Shown in pieces: positions 1-13,320 of a DNA stretch of 64,000 nt (its first letter is position 1; each line of letters starts with the position of its first letter). Below the pieces are notes generated by a model. The model saw only the letters and a program-made list of their open reading frames with translations. It did no database searches and was not told the origin of the DNA. A program made the translations under genes and the position numbers. The DNA is from Cryptomeria japonica (Eukaryota; Streptophyta; Pinopsida; Cupressales; Cupressaceae): NCBI RefSeq assembly GCF_030272615.1, contig NC_081409.1, positions 22,960,406-23,024,405 of the forward strand, read 5' to 3'.

Positions 1-3000
1 GCCATCTCCTAAAACCATTTTATCAATCTTGGAGAGACTTATAATATAGAAAGAGAATATATTGTGTGTTAGTTGACTATTGCTTGCCTTTTTATTTGGT
101 TTTCCTTTTTATGTTTATTTTTTTTTATCTTTTGACCCATTTAATTCCTACTCAAGTTGTCATGATTATTTCATATCATAGTGTTCTTCTAATGGTATAC
201 TTTGGGGAAAGGTTCATTATTTTTGTGTCATGTGCTTGATGATTGTTTTGTCACTAGACCCACCAAGGTCGCATACTATATAATGTGTAGGTAAATCCTA
301 GTTTATTGGTTATCTCATCACAAATCCACCAAGAGAATTAAACACTTTATGAGTGATAGGTAATCTTCTTGTCTGTTATATTGGTTCACAACAAGTAGTG
401 AAATAGTTGACCAAGTAGAAATGTAGACACTCAAATAATTTGCCTAGTTAAAAAACACTAATATTCATCATATTATTCCCTAATCATTAATCACATTAGT
501 GTACCATAATAAGAACAAACTTACCTATTTTAAATCTAAAAAAAGACACTCACTAAAAGTGGACCCATTAGCTTGGACTTGCCCATTATTTCCAACTAGC
601 TATTAGAACTCCTAATTTGATTCATGATCCATAATTGATTACATTAGGGGTTCAATGCCTTTTTGTTGTAGTGGTTTAATATGATCTCATTACATCCAAA
701 CGATGTGGTGGATATTCTAGGTGAAAATGTTGGTAAAAAGTTTCTTTGGTGTATATTTAGGGTTAACCCAACCACCATAATAGTTGTGGTTATTAGTTAA
801 TATGCTTAAATTAAGTCTGACATGACATGATATATGGGTATTTGATATTTTCAAAGTGATGACACCTTTTTTATCAAGTGATATGTTATAACACTCCTTC
901 ACCTCATCTCCCTCAATGTACTTTTGTCTATTGAGTGTCGACCTAATAAGTCAATAGTTAAAAAAGTAATTATTAAGTGCCACATAATTATAGAGGTATA
1001 CACATCTTCAATCATTGATTTTTATAAGTTATGATAAAAATAGTGCTGACAATTTTTTATTCCTATCATAATGGGGAATTTGTTGGGAAATCTCCAAGTA
1101 TGGGAAAGATAACAAAATGTGAAATCCCTAGATTTTTTAGAAGAAACGTCTTGTATGTTGTGTACTTGGTAACAATAACCTATCTTTCTCGTGTGGTGTA
1201 TTGCTAAACAATGATCAATATCGACCACATAAACTTCTCCTAAAATGGTAGAATCTCAATCAAAGGATCTACTTTGAATAAAGGCTTTCCTAGAAATATA
1301 TTTCCATATTTTCAAGACTTTTTATTGTAATCTTTGTGTTGTTTCCTTTCTCCAACCTCTCCATAAGTATCCATTGATGTATTCATTGATTCCATAGATT
1401 GGTATAGTTTCTAATGTCACTCTCCATCTTATGGGATATTACTTCAACACTACTTTCATCTTTTATATAAATACTTCTCAACTTTTCACATATCTTGAGA
1501 TTCATTCTCTTTGTAAAGGTAACATTTCCTTTCACTATGCATAGTTTTTTGACAATGTGAACCTCCCAAACACTCAAAAAGGCCCCCCCAAAAAAAGAAT
1601 CTAATCTAATATCACTTGATATGTATACTAGAAGAATCTTCATTAAGTAGTTTGTTAATAAAATATATTAATTCCTAACCTAAGAGTACACTAAGATTGA
1701 AATTAGATAGCATGCGATAAGGTAAATAAAAATAAATTAGAAACAAACTTTATTGATTCATATTTCATAAGGAATAATTTGTTATAATCCATCTCTTATG
1801 ACCATGAATGATATAGCTATCATGCATTGTATTTGTATTATTATTAAGGGTGAAGCATTAAATTTTTGGACCATGTTAATCTTTCTATGATGCAGATCTA
1901 TAGCTGAAACACAATCCTAAAAATAATTTAACATTTATACCTTACCTTATTTCAATTTAAATAATTATTTTCTTTGAAATTTTTAGTTAAAAAAAAATTA
2001 ATTATAATATTAATTGAATTTGATTTAATTAATAGATATAATTATGTTTTTAAAATGCAAAATGTATAAAACTATAAAATTACAACATTGAAGCTTATAT
2101 ACCCTTAAACTTCTCTTCCATTTAATATTTATTTGTAATGAAAATAATAATAATTTCCAATACTAAATTCGATCCCACTATCTATCCCCTTCCTACTTGG
2201 CCTCCAATATTTTTAGAAATAATTTCCAAGCCACTATGAAGTACAATGATTCTAGAACTTGGTGGGAGTGAATAGAAATGGTGGGTGGAAGATAATTTTA
2301 GTTCTAGGAGGGAATAGTTATGGTAGGTGGGAACTTTTAGTTTAAAATTGGGAGCATGATTAATCTGGGATGGAGCAAGTCTATGTTCTCCATCTCAAGT
2401 CTATTTACAAGGCTCTATTTTTTAATTTATAGTTGGGATTGATAATTAGATTAATTGTTAAATTAAATGTGGAATTTAAATAATTAAGTCAAAATATTAG
2501 AATTTAAATGTTTGTTTAGATGATTTTACATTCTATAAATTGATTACTTGTTCACTTAGTTTTGTGTATACAAGTGTTTAATATATCTTTATAAATGCAT
2601 TTATGAACTTGCATGCAAACATTAACTATAAATTGTTTATTTGACCTAAATGGATGTGGAATAATAGAGTTCACTCGCATTGAGTTTTGAAGTCTAAATA
2701 TGCACAAGGATAGGAGTTTAGAGACACCTAGTTGGACAATCTATTAAATTGTGAGGATAATAAAATAATTTTACAACACCAACTAAAGAATCAAAACATT
2801 ATGAAAGAATGTATAAATCTAAGATGAGACATATTAATATAATTCTTTAATAATATTATTAAATTTCATTTATCCATTTTTACAAATCAAATTCTGAATA
2901 TATTCAATAGATTCTTAGATGATTTGAAATAAATATATAATTATATTTATATACAATGTAACAAAACACATAACTCAATACAAACATATATAAGATCAAC

Positions 3001-3956
3001 TCATAACACCTAATCAATATTTAATTTTAAAAATCTAAAATTCAAATATACAACTACAAAATTAACGTAAATCAAATATACATCAATGAATCTAACATTC
3101 GAATCAGATAAGAAATCAAGCACAACCTTCGAACTGGGTATCTTTGGCGATACCCATAGCTCCACTTCTCCTCTGGTTGGCCTTACTTTTATTTCTGTGC
3201 AAATCCATTCCTTGTAAAAAGCTATGGACATTGAAGTGCACACTCAGCTCTCTCTGCTCACTCGAATGGAGTTGTTGACACTCTGCACATTGCTGTTCAC
3301 CAAATGTTTCACGCTCTCACCTTGCCTTTCTGAAAGCTATATAAAACATGCAAATAGATTACTAGTGTGCCTCTATGAGACTTCATGAAATTCAATGATT
3401 GTCGGGATATGCTAACAATGGAGAAATATAGCTTGACCTTCCGTCATCTTGAAATATGACAATACACCATCTTTCAAAAATGGCATTGGTAAACAAAGCA
3501 TGAGAAATGTTTGATATAATGCCCAGAAGGAAGATAAAGCACCATAAGTAGCAATTATTGCTAGAAATACACACTTGATAATCTAGAAACTTTCAAAGCA
3601 AATAAATATGGTTTGGTACAACTGTAGATATCTTGGAAGTTATTGTTCCAAGATTCTCACATCCATGCAATTAATATTGTCTTCAAAGGACTTCAAATGG
3701 AGCTTCCACCACAGATATTTTATTTTATTGTTTTTATTGTTCTGTGCTGATCATAATGGGAAGATGTTTATGCTATTTGTAATGGTACACATGTTCATGT
3801 ATGGTATTTCAGATACTCGTGAATATGATATTATGTATGATGATGGTGAAAAATAAACTATTATCTCGAATGAGAAGTTGGAATTAGATATCACCATTTC
3901 TTCAATGAAGACAAAAGGAGCATACGTATCAATGATGGCCTCTATCATAAAAGATT
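1..3956. other. AT-rich region, no recognisable gene
   Basis: Only short open frames (under about 90 codons) occur on either strand, and none shows a domain I recognise. One minus-strand open segment at 3010-3243 has a less AT-rich core (about 3120-3245) but no motif I can name. No tRNA, rRNA or clear repeat boundary was found. Probably old, decayed repeat or intergenic DNA. Confidence 0.6.
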
Positions 3957-4613
3957 GTAGTGTCGTAAATTGTATCCCTTTACAATTTCACATTCTATTT
4001 GGCCCTCTACTTTAGTGTGATTTCTCCTAAATCATTTCAATCTTGTGTGTGCCTTATGCTATAATATAATTTAATTGTTAAAAGCACAAGTAAATTGTCA
4101 TCAAATGTTAATTTCAAGAGTAAGTCCTATGTTTTGCACCTTGACAAATTGTTTCACCTTTTATTGATTGCCTTTTGAGTGCAATAGGGTGCCTAGTGCT
4201 TTAGTCCCTCCTAAAGAGACCCAAAATTAAATATTTGTGAGTGTCAACCTCCACCATTTGTGATTTATTTCAATCATTGCATTTGATCATTGGATGTCAA
4301 CATACATTTGAAAAATAACCTTATAATCCCTATATAAAGCACTTTTTCTATCATTCCAAATATTCTAGTAAATTGTAAGATTCTCAAGTATTATTTCAAT
4401 AAAGCATTCAAGAGCAATTTGATTACAAGAAGTAGCAGACTACAAGCATTCAACATTTAAGTATGGATTTATGTTTGTAATTTGTGTTTATCATGTTATT
4501 ACATTAACACTTCTAGGATTTTTCTAAAGAGCATTGGATCACCACATTTTCCATACATGCAATATAATGATTTCTTTTCAACGTTTCCATTATTATTTTG
4601 CCTTTGTCCTCCC
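3957..4613 (+). repeat. Possible diverged LTR-like fragment with TATA box
   Basis: The stretch has a TATA-like motif at 4331-4339 and a purine/AT-rich tail. It shares short blocks in the same order with 42836-43210: a start resembling GTAAATTRTA, and later TGATCATTGGATGTC followed by a CTATATA box. This suggests two old copies of one LTR-type repeat. Ends were not identified, so the limits are approximate. Confidence 0.3.
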
Positions 4614-5755
4614 TGTTAGGTCCCAGGAAGGACAACTGAGAGGGGGGGTAAATCAGTTGTTAACCAGTTGTCAATAAATTATAACCCAATGCAAATTATT
4701 CCAACTTGAACTTAATGTCGATAAACCAAACTTAAGTGTCGGTAAAATAATTTAACAGTTATAGCAGTACTGGTGTAACTTAATGCATGAAACAGAAAGA
4801 GAAACAACATCCACAACACATAACACAGAGATTTTGACGTGGAAACCTGGTAAGGGAAAAACCACGGTGGGAAACCTTACCCACAATCAGATGATACTAC
4901 TGTAGATAGTATGTGTATACAAATGGGGTCTGTACATGTAGAAAGGCCAACTGCCTAGAGCTCACTGCTCAATCAAAAATAGGAGTCACACTAACTACAC
5001 AATTGGATGGTTAAATCCAATGATAATGTACTACTCAAAATAGCATCTCCAATGCTAGATTCAGTACCGGTTTAAGCTCTGAACATGAGTGTCAAAAACC
5101 TTCATAACCTTCCTTCAACCTTCAAATAATATCTGCTTGATTCGCACAAGGATCTTCTTATTTTCACTCTTAAATATTCGAACACATTCATCATGATGAT
5201 CCTATATGTATGATCTTCAATGAGATTTTACAATCATTTATACAAAACCTAAGACCAAATGTATCAGTCGGCTCACTAAAGATATTATAATTAAATTAAT
5301 TACAAATAAGTCTTGATGCGATACAACATGTCGGCTCAATAAATTTACCACGTTATCCAATCAATAAACAATCTCCATAATGTGTCATGTTGATCTGGAA
5401 TACCAGTCCATAACCTAGACCTATTTGTTGGTAAAGACAAATTTGTCAAGCCGATTAGACCAATAAGAAAAACACCAAAACTAAACTTCTAATCCATGTC
5501 TTCGACATAACCAAATGATCTCCAGATGATAACAAGTCATCATCGATGTCAGTGAACCATATAACCTGTTGGTGAACATATATCGGTGACTATGCATAAG
5601 CCACTAACCATGTCGGTGAACATATTATGTCGGTTCAACAACATACCAATATAAACATAGTGTCAAATCAACAATGTAAACCTCCAAGAAGATAAGTGTT
5701 GACATCAATGACAAAATCAATGCAACACATGACGAAGTCATCCATAATACCAACA
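4614..5755 (-). repeat. 3' LTR of a Sirevirus-like copia element
   Basis: On the plus strand it starts with TGTTAGG and ends with CCAACA, that is TG...CA ends in element orientation (minus strand). It is followed by a polypurine tract (ATCTCCCCCTTTGCC on the plus strand). It contains the blocks GAGGGGGGGTAAATCAGTTGTT-like near one end and GTGGAAACCTGGTAAGGG in the middle. Both are shared with the LTRs at 38079-39010, 53906-56651 and 60928-62186, so all four are related. A TATA box on the minus strand lies at 5236-5242. No matching 5' LTR is in the window. Confidence 0.85.
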
Positions 5756-6110
5756 ATCTCCCCCTTTGCCATTGATGACAACACTAGATGGAAAAACATC
5801 TAAGTGCCAAAAATAGAATGCCAAAAACCAATAGACCAACAATCTCCCAACGATAGATCAATACAAAGTTTGTTACAGAAATAGAAACCAAAACCACAAT
5901 ACAAATGCATCTCTCAAAGAGTATATTACTCCCCCAAGGAATAATGTTTTTCCATAGATATCACTCCCCCTTTGACATCAAATGCCAAAGCAGTTAAGAA
6001 TTCAAAACATAACATGTAGCCAACTACTCCCCCTGAGAAGTATCTCTCCTCCATCAAAGCCAGAAAAAGATTTTTCTTTTTAGTCCCTAACGGTTTGATG
6101 CCAATCTTCA
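5756..6110 (-). promoter_or_regulatory. Polypurine tract plus extra PPT-like blocks
   Basis: Directly next to the LTR is the primary polypurine tract (plus strand ATCTCCCCC). Three further C-rich blocks follow near 5930 (CTCCCCCAAGG), 5964 (ACTCCCCCTTTGAC) and 6028 (ACTCCCCCTGAG). On the minus strand these are repeated purine tracts. Repeated PPT-like blocks before the 3' LTR are a known hallmark of the Sirevirus branch of copia. Confidence 0.7.
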
Positions 6111-6111
6111 A

Positions 6112-6423
6112 CATCTAAGTCTTTGTCGGTGGGGAAATTACCCCAAGCTGCTCTCTGAGATATTCAAATGTTTACTTAGGAAAAGGCTTTATAAAGATAT
6201 CTGCAATTTTCTCTTTAGTATTCACATAAACCAATCTCACTTCATTTGCTTCAACATTCTCTTTTTGAAAATTATACTTAATAGAAACATGATTTGTCTT
6301 AGAGTGAAATACCGGATTCTTTGATATATCAATTGCTGTTGAATTATCACAATAAATGATTATTAGTTCCTTGCGTTTTACCTTTATATCCTTCAACATT
6401 TGTTTGATCCATAATACCAACAC
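6112..6423 (-). pseudogene. Copia RNase H C-terminal fragment
   Basis: The minus strand encodes the end of a Ty1/copia polyprotein. It shows LWIKQMLKDIKV, then YCDNSTAI (RNase H catalytic region), HIxIKYNF-like sequence and a VNTKEKIADIFIKPFPK ending. An in-frame stop (TAA at about 6169) interrupts the last few residues. The homologous intact stretch is at 56770-57100 in the copia element further right. The polyprotein stops abruptly near 6423, so everything upstream (gag, integrase, most of RT) is lost by truncation. Decayed, non-functional. Confidence 0.85.
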
Positions 6424-7780
6424 TCCCTAGGACACACACTTTGTTCTATCATCATAGTTCTTGTAGAGGTGGAAACACTAACATGGGGTTTGACTTAGGC
6501 AAGCCCTTATACAACACAACCATTCTTTTTTTCCATGTGTGCAAGTTCAATTCTAACTGTGAATTAGGTACAAGAATGTAGAATAGATTGTTACAGGTTG
6601 TGAAAAAAATTTGAACAGACAAATTAAACCGCTAGACTTGGGCACCCAACACCCATGTCTAACTAATTCAAATTGAAATTTTTGAGAGGTAGACCTATAA
6701 GACCTCCTAAATGCATTTATACCTTTTTTTTGTTAGTGTGTGTGTGAAAAGTGGACCTATATCTGTAAGCACAACACTTCAATTAAGTCATTACATGCAT
6801 GGTTAGACAGATATAATCAATGAATAATAAAACCATAACAAATCGACCCATTGCCTTCTAAAGAATGCGAGTATAAGATTGCTCTCAGATTATTAGCAAT
6901 ACCAGTGACTAGACTACACCAAGACGAAGGATTTAATCTATATGAGCATGATATTAGCTAGATGGAGGCAAGATTAATCTAACATGATTTTTGCAATATT
7001 AAGCTAAATGATTTAATCAATATGAAATAATTAATATGCAATATTCTCAATGAATCTAGAGCAAAAACAGTATAATAACAATATATTCTCCAGCCTCTTT
7101 TGAATGAGAGATGAGAGCCTGAAATTATAGAAAATTCAAAAAGAAACCAACGGCTGAGATCAAATGATGATGAGCGGTCAAGATTTTCTAAGAGGAAGCA
7201 CCATCGAGGTGAATTGATGTGATTGGATGCTTTTCTCAGTTTTAAAGGAAATTGAACTAAAATTAAGATAAAATCAGAAAAAACTGATTTATTCTCTATT
7301 TCATTCAATTTTAATATTTAATTGTTTTAATTGCTTTCTCTGCAATTATTTATCAATTTTTAATTTGTTTTTCAAGATTATCTCCAATTGATTTCTTTTC
7401 TCAATTTTTAATTCTTTCTTGGTCAATTAACTCCTTTTTTTGATTTATTTCCATTTTTGAAGATTTGTGCTCAATTAATTTATTTAGTTAAATTCCTCTT
7501 TTTTGATGATTTAATGGCAAACTGATTTATTTAATTAAATATGCAAAATATATTTAATTAAAATAAATAAGATAATTGTTTAAAATGATTTACTTGGAAT
7601 GATTTAATTAATTAAATAAATATTTAATTAATATTGGTTGATTAATTTGCCATGTGACATTTGATGATTAAAGAATTAATTGTGTGCTCAAGATTGATTT
7701 AATTGCCTTTGGTTAGGACCTTGGTGATGTTGTCGAGATTAGGGGCTCATGGTTTAGATGACCATTTTTAGGGTATTACA
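6424..7780 (-). repeat. Possible gypsy LTR remnant and unassigned sequence
   Basis: The right edge at 7771-7780 reads GGGTATTACA, i.e. TGTAATACCC on the minus strand, a common start of plant gypsy LTRs. The part from about 7300 to 7680 is filled with palindromic TTTAATTAAATA-type blocks like those in the LTRs at 16564-17345 and 32093-32836. The left end was not found and no coding sequence was recognised. Confidence 0.3.
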
Positions 7781-8848
7781 GTTAGTCACAGACATGTCAG
7801 ACTAGGGAGCCTAAAAACTTTAGTCTAATACTTTCAACTCTAGTTTTTAAAGCCAAGTTCCTCTCTGCATCTCTTTTTCTGTAATTTACTATTATTACCA
7901 AAAACCTTCATTTTGTCATCATAAAACCCTAGGTGTGTTGCCCTGATTTTCAAACACTCAAATTTTGAACTTTTGCATTAAATCTAATATATGTCTTATT
8001 TGAGATATGTACTTGTCAAAAAATTTCAGGATATGTAATTATGTGGTCTCATTTCAAGGTCATCATCTTCGAGTCCCATCATGTATAGTGCCATCACACA
8101 TTGGCCAAAACAATTAAATTTTGAAAATTATGAGGCATCAAAGAAAGCATCCTACAGATATGTTTTTAGTACCATTTTGAGTCATAAGGACCAATTTTCA
8201 CAAAGACCAACTTCACCATTTATGAGATTTTAATATTCACATTTTTATGAACCTAGTTTTAGAAAATATTAAAATCTCAATTGATGCATCATCATGAATA
8301 AAAAAATTTAGGTTATGGTGAACACATCCCTCTTAATGTCTAGTCAAAATTTCAAGTCCAAACTCCCCCAATCAAAAGTTATGAGAAGTCTCTAAAAGAG
8401 GGCAAGAAGAAGTGAATAAAATTGAATAAAATTAAAATTAAATTCTCTTCTTAAAAATTTTAAAAATTAGAACGTTGTGCAACCTAAATTCACAACTCAC
8501 AAGTAGTTGTGATTTTGAAAAATCAAACTTAAGAAGGTTGTGAGTTATGTATTTTAGACGTCAAGAGTTGTCGATGGTAAAAACTGGATGCAAAGTAAAT
8601 TGTGAATGGTAAAAACTAAACACTAGTAACTTGTGAATTATGAATTTCGAATGCAAAATAGTTGTGAATGGAGAATGATAAAAAGTAAAAGCACAAGTTG
8701 TAGATGGTGAAAAGTGAATGTAATGAGTTGTAGATTGTGAAAATCAAATATGAAAAGGTTATGAATTTTGAAATTTAAAAACATAACTAAAGTAATTATG
8801 TCAACTCCCAAACCCACTTCTTTAAAAAAAACATTAATTGACAATAAA
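7781..8848. other. No gene seen; degenerate short repeats at 8540-8760
   Basis: No domain or long open frame. Between about 8540 and 8760 the phrase AGTTGTGAAT or TTGTAGATGGTGAAAA recurs several times with variation, so this part is a decayed quasi-tandem array. A run at 8823-8843 resembles 16200-16221 and may be the target duplication of the adjacent LINE. Confidence 0.4.
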
Positions 8849-8921
8849 GAGGGGTAAAAATTTATTCAAAATAGAAGGAAAAGTACATCAAAAGAAGGCA
8901 AACCGCCCAATCAAGGAAAGA

Positions 8922-9473
8922 CTACAAAGAATTATCATGATCCACAAGTTGATCCAACATGTGAGACAATGTTGGAGATAGTTGGCCCCTATCCCCAATA
9001 GACCAACCTTCCATAAAGTCAGATGCCCATTTGGCAAGACAATCGGCCACCCCATTCCATTCCTTGGGAATGTGAATGAAAGTGACTAACTCAAAAAAGT
9101 TACACAACAAAAGCATCTACCGAATAATAATCTGAAGCTACCAACTAACACCATCAAAATTATACTTATTCAACAAAGTCACCACTATCTGGGAATCAAA
9201 TTCAACTATAATCTGTTACCAGCGAAGAGAACAACAATGATCCACTGCAACCAAAATAGCAAGAGCCTCCATATAATTATTTTTGTGAATTCCTTTATAG
9301 ATAGAAAAAAGAAATTGGACTTTCCCAGAACTATCATGCCCCACATCACCAATACCAACATGCCCCGGATTACCCCTAGAAGACCCATCAATATTAATTT
9401 TGAAAACACCATGAGGAGGAGGGTTCCAATGACCCACTCTAGAAATCTTTTGTAAAGGATGATGATACCTCAT
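8922..9473 (-). pseudogene. RNase H domain of the LINE
   Basis: The minus strand shows the plant-type RNase H fold sequence. FKINIDGSSRGNPG carries the first catalytic Asp, NNYMEALAILVAV the Glu, VEFDSQIVVTL the second Asp and EWNGVADCLAKWASD the last. It would remove RNA from RNA:DNA hybrids during LINE replication. The reading frame is broken by stops near 9117-9215 and 9474, so it is a relic. This RVT_3-type RNase H also occurs in host proteins, but the zinc-binding RVT sequence upstream makes a LINE origin the better reading. Confidence 0.8.
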
Positions 9474-9812
9474 AACCTATCGAGCCATTTGCATGCCAGG
9501 AATAGGAGCATCTCCCTAAAGAGGGAAATTAAACCAGTTACATATAGAAATCTCCCCAAGATCTGGGCCACCTACAAGATCACACTTAGCCAAAATAGTT
9601 TCCTGGAGAGAGTGTAGAATTTTCCACCACACATGTGGACAACTAACTTCACATCCTCAAAAATCTGATGATTCCTCTCCAGCCAAATATGCCAAATAAT
9701 AAAAGAGGGTCCTAAAGACCAGGAAACCTGGAGAAACAGGGTGCGAACAGGAGCCTAGCCCAATCGGTCCCAAAATTTAGCAAGGGAAGAAACATGCCAA
9801 CAAGGACGATTC

Positions 9813-9817
9813 CAACA
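9813..9817. repeat. Target site duplication, left copy (CAACA)
   Basis: CAACA lies immediately before the TGGTGCAG start of the gypsy element and recurs at 15403-15407 immediately after its end. A 5-bp duplication is the usual length for LTR elements. Confidence 0.85.
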
Positions 9818-11516
9818 TGGTGCAGAAGCATCTAAGGGTCCACTGAGACCTCAAAGCCAAAAATGGAAAGGTTGAGTCTGTTTGAGTCTATTTGGATGTA
9901 AGAGGGTCATTCATGACCTAAAACAATGTAATAAGGCCTTTGAAGGTCAAGTTATGTAGTGGTTGAGTCAAGTTGGGTCAAGTTGTCTAATTGAGTCAAT
10001 AACACTCAAATGGTGCCATATGGGCATATTATGTAATAATTGCCAAGAAGGCATAATAGGTGTCAATTTAGGGTTCATAAGGTGTTTTAAATATGTTCAA
10101 GGTATTAGGTTGAGTTTCTTGACATCATGAGGTCAAAATGTTAAGTGTGTGATCAAGTTAACAAATTCAAATATTGAACCCCAACAGCTAGTTAGTTCAA
10201 ATCATAGTTAGGGAAGTCGTAGTCAATTTGTGAGTCTAAAATGCATTTAAAAACTTCATTTTTACATGTGGGAGAGGTTGTTGCAAGAGGAAGGAAGGAG
10301 ATATATGTGAAAATTTAACAAAATTGGCAATACAATATACATGGTTTCCTGCAGATTTAGATGAAAATCTAAACATTACTTGCTTGTGGTACTCTGACTT
10401 CTTCATTTGAGAGTTGGATCGGCACTATAGATGATCTAAAAATATTATAATATCCATTACCAACAATTTTGAAGTTTCTTTAATCCATTTGTACATACAT
10501 TATTGACTGTTTTCTTGAAATTGTTGTTATTGACAGTTTTTTCACAGTTTGAGTGACATCATGTGGAAATAGACACATTCCACTTTATGTAATTGTTGTT
10601 TCTTGTGGAATGAGTCTAAGACAATTTATTATAGCCTTTCATGTGGTTTTGGTTGCAAGGAAGAGTGAATTAGAGGGATGTCGGTGATCACAAATTGTTG
10701 AAAAGTTGTCATTTGAGGAGTGCATACCCAGTGCCATGTATAGGTTTGAGTATTTTCATTGAAAAAAGGTATCATTTTATGTTGGATTATCTCGATACAT
10801 GTTGAATATATTTTTTAAGACCTTTTGGTTGGGTCTGTAAGTGTTTGGAAGTGGTATTTTGAGGAAGCCCTAGGCTTTGGGTCCTAAAAGTGAGCGTTTG
10901 GTGTTTAGATGAGTAGATGAGCATGGAACCACTTAAAAACTTTAAAATTTGTTCATTTTCATCCTAAATCAAGACAATTTTTATTTTCTTTTTCTTTTTT
11001 TTTTTTGGGGGGGGGGTGTTGAGGAGTGAAGTTTGTGATAGGGTAGCTTTGTAAAAGTGGCCTAATTGACCTAGTTTCATGCATAGCAAGGTATTGGTTC
11101 TTGTGATTTTTCCAAAGAACCTATAACTGGTTTTTTATTATTTTGTGTAACTCTGAAAAGGGTTTCTGGATATGCATTTTTTTTTCCAAGTGTTTTGAGA
11201 AAGTTTCAATTTATTGTTGAATTACCCGATTTGGAGGGCTAGTAGGAATAAGCCTCCTAAGTGCAGTTTTATGTATTGGGAAGTGAACTAGTCAACTCGG
11301 GCATGTGGAACCTTGTGTCAGAGGGTCATAGGTGTGTTAAACCCCTGAGTTATGTTTGGTTAATCCATTGAATTTGAAAACCCCATTTGAGTGGTGCCTT
11401 GAGAGTGCATTGGGACAAGGTGTGAAAGGGTGAGAAACCTAGTATTGGATGATTGGAGTTTAATTCTCTTCAAGTAAATTGAGTGTGATTAGAAGAATGC
11501 ACAAGTCTTTACATCA
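9818..11516 (+). repeat. 5' LTR of gypsy A
   Basis: About 1.7 kb, starting TGGTGCAGAAGC and ending ACATCA, with a close direct copy at 13732-15402. It contains a T-run followed by a G-run near 10990-11018 that the 3' LTR lacks. It has two copies of the 11-bp unit TTGAGTCTATT-like where the 3' LTR has three. Confidence 0.9.
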
Positions 11517-11519
11517 TAT

Positions 11520-11531
11520 TGGTATTAGACC
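11520..11531 (+). promoter_or_regulatory. Primer binding site (initiator Met tRNA type)
   Basis: TGGTATTAGACC lies three bases after the 5' LTR. It matches the start of the usual plant TGGTATCAGAGC site with three changes. Confidence 0.75.
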
Positions 11532-11606
11532 AGCAAGTAGGTCCATGAGGAAATAGTGAGCGGTTTCTTGTGTGGAAGAGTTAACGGTTGGAGATAGATT
11601 GTGAAG

Positions 11607-12600
11607 ATGCCTCCTAAGAACCGGATGGCTAGGGAGAATAATAAATTGAGAGAATCCTTAGAGGCAAGAGAAAGAGAGTTGAGGAAGGGAAGAGAATAGG
11701 ATGTCGCAAGGGAAAGAGAACTAAGACAGGTACGAAGAGACAATGCATCAATCTTGGCAAGATTGGCTGCATTGGAGAGGAACCCTAGAGGGGATGAGCA
11801 GAACGAACCAGAAGGAGGTATAGAAGCAAATGAGAACCAACACGGAGGGGATGAAGAATAACTATATGTTGATGAGAGGAAGATGGTTAGATTGTTGAAG
11901 GCAGTCCAAGGTGCTGGAACTAAAACAACAATAGAGTTACCTATCTATCATGGGAAGATGGATAGTGAAGAGGTGTTAGGGTGGATAGATGCCCAAGATA
12001 ATTTCTTTGAGTATGAGGAGATGAATGAGGAGAAGAAGGTTAATTTTTCTAAAACAAAGTTGAGGGGTATTGCTCTGAAATGGTGGACTAGTGAGCAAGC
12101 AAAGAGAGTTTCTATAGGAGGAACAAAAATCACCTCTTGGAGTAGAATGGCAGCCATGATAAAGAATTAGTTTCTCCCATCAGATTATGCAATTCAAACT
12201 AAGAGGATAAGAAAAAATCTGAAGCAAAAAGATATGGATGTGATGACCTATATCTGAGCAATTTCACAAGTTGAGTATAAGAGGTGGATTGGAAGATGAG
12301 GATGAGAAAGTGGCAAGGTACCTTAATGGGCTTATGTATAACTTGCAAGATGAAATTGGTTTGAATATACCAAAGACACTTGGAGAGTGTTTTCAGTTGG
12401 CTATAAGGGCTGAAGAAAAGGTAAAGAGGAAGAAAGAGAGGCAAGGAAGAAGTGGTAGAGATGGTGCAAATAGAGGAAAGGGCATCAGACCTAACAATGA
12501 GGACAAGGACAAGGTAGCAATGACAAGGGAAAGGAGTCATTTTTTGATCAAAGAGGTGGATATAGAGGTGGAGGCAGATTTGGATCAGGTAGAGGATTAG
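11607..12600 (+). pseudogene. Gag of gypsy A, frameshifted
   Basis: A start codon at 11607 opens a frame with a highly charged, Glu/Arg-rich N-terminal stretch (likely coiled coil). The capsid region follows, recognisable by IELPIYHGKMDSEEVLGWID and LRGIALKWW. In-frame stops occur at about 11697 and 11862 and after residue KN near 12168. The frame then shifts to the one read from 12271 to 12600, which carries the C-terminal capsid (VARYLNGLMYNLQDEI) and a basic Arg/Lys-rich tail. Gag would form the particle that packages the element RNA. It is not functional here. Confidence 0.8.
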
Positions 12601-12602
12601 GA

Positions 12603-13320
12603 GTGTTTACAGGAAGGTGTTTTACATGCAATGAGGTTGGGAACCCTTCTTTCAAGTGTCCAATGAGTGAACAAGATGGAAAGAAGGCTGAGAAAATAGT
12701 TCAGTTAGCACAAGGGGAAGAACAACCAAAAGAAGAAAGAGTTGGTAATGTTGATCTAGTACTTGAAGGTGACTTTTTGGTGTTTAGAAGGGGTTAAATG
12801 TAGCAGCAAGTGCAACCACAGGTATCCATCTTTGAAACTCAATGTCTAAGCCAAGGTAAGGTGTGTAAGGTGATTGTTGATTCAGGTTCTTTTGACAATC
12901 TAGTTTCTAAAGAAATGGTAGAAAAGTTGAATTTAAGGAAGTTACCACATAGTAGACCATACAAGGCAACTTGGGTGACTGATGATCAGAATCTTGCAGT
13001 CCAAGAACAATGCTATGTGGAGTTTTTATAGGTGATTATCATGACAGGGTGTTGTGTGATGTGGTTCCCATGACATGTTGCCATTTACTCTTAGGATGAC
13101 CTTGGCAGTACTTGAGGAGGACGTTGCATGATGGGTACAACAACACATATGTTGTTCATAAGGATGGTAAAAGTTTTACTCTAACCCCTTTGCAAAACAA
13201 TCAGATTTTTGAGCCAAGAATTATATGTTTTGGTGGCAAAGAGTATCTATATTTCTAGGTGCCTAAGGTTAAGGGAACACAAAATAGAGATCAAAGGTAT
13301 GAGAAACCTTTGTAATGCAG
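12603..13320 (+). pseudogene. Zinc knuckle and aspartic protease of gypsy A
   Basis: The zinc knuckle reads CFTCNEVGNPSFKC: the spacing is that of CX2CX4HX4C but the His is replaced by Asn, so zinc binding is probably lost. A stop at about 12795 separates it from the protease, which has the active-site triad in IVDSGSFDNLVSKEM. The sequence CDVVPMTCCHLLLG after a stop near 13029 is the second protease half. The order gag-knuckle-protease is normal for Ty3/gypsy. Confidence 0.8.

Larger units (their letters stand above)
8849..9817 (-). mobile_element. LINE (non-LTR retrotransposon), 3' part
   Basis: This is the downstream half of a LINE whose upstream half lies at 15403-16199. If the gypsy insertion between them is removed, the minus-strand coding continues across the joint in one frame. 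This part encodes the end of the RVT zinc-binding domain region (IIWHIWLERNHQIFED) and a C-terminal RNase H domain. The element is 5' truncated: no endonuclease or reverse transcriptase catalytic region was found. AATAAA lies just before the 3' end on the minus strand; there is no clear poly(A) tail. Confidence 0.75.

Noticed and set aside
3010..3243. 77-codon minus-strand frame with a less AT-rich core as a possible host exon
   Set aside because: No recognisable domain, no splice context I can support, and only a short open frame.
10990..11018. T-run plus G-run as a functional signal
   Set aside because: Simple low-complexity expansion in one LTR only; absent from the paired LTR.
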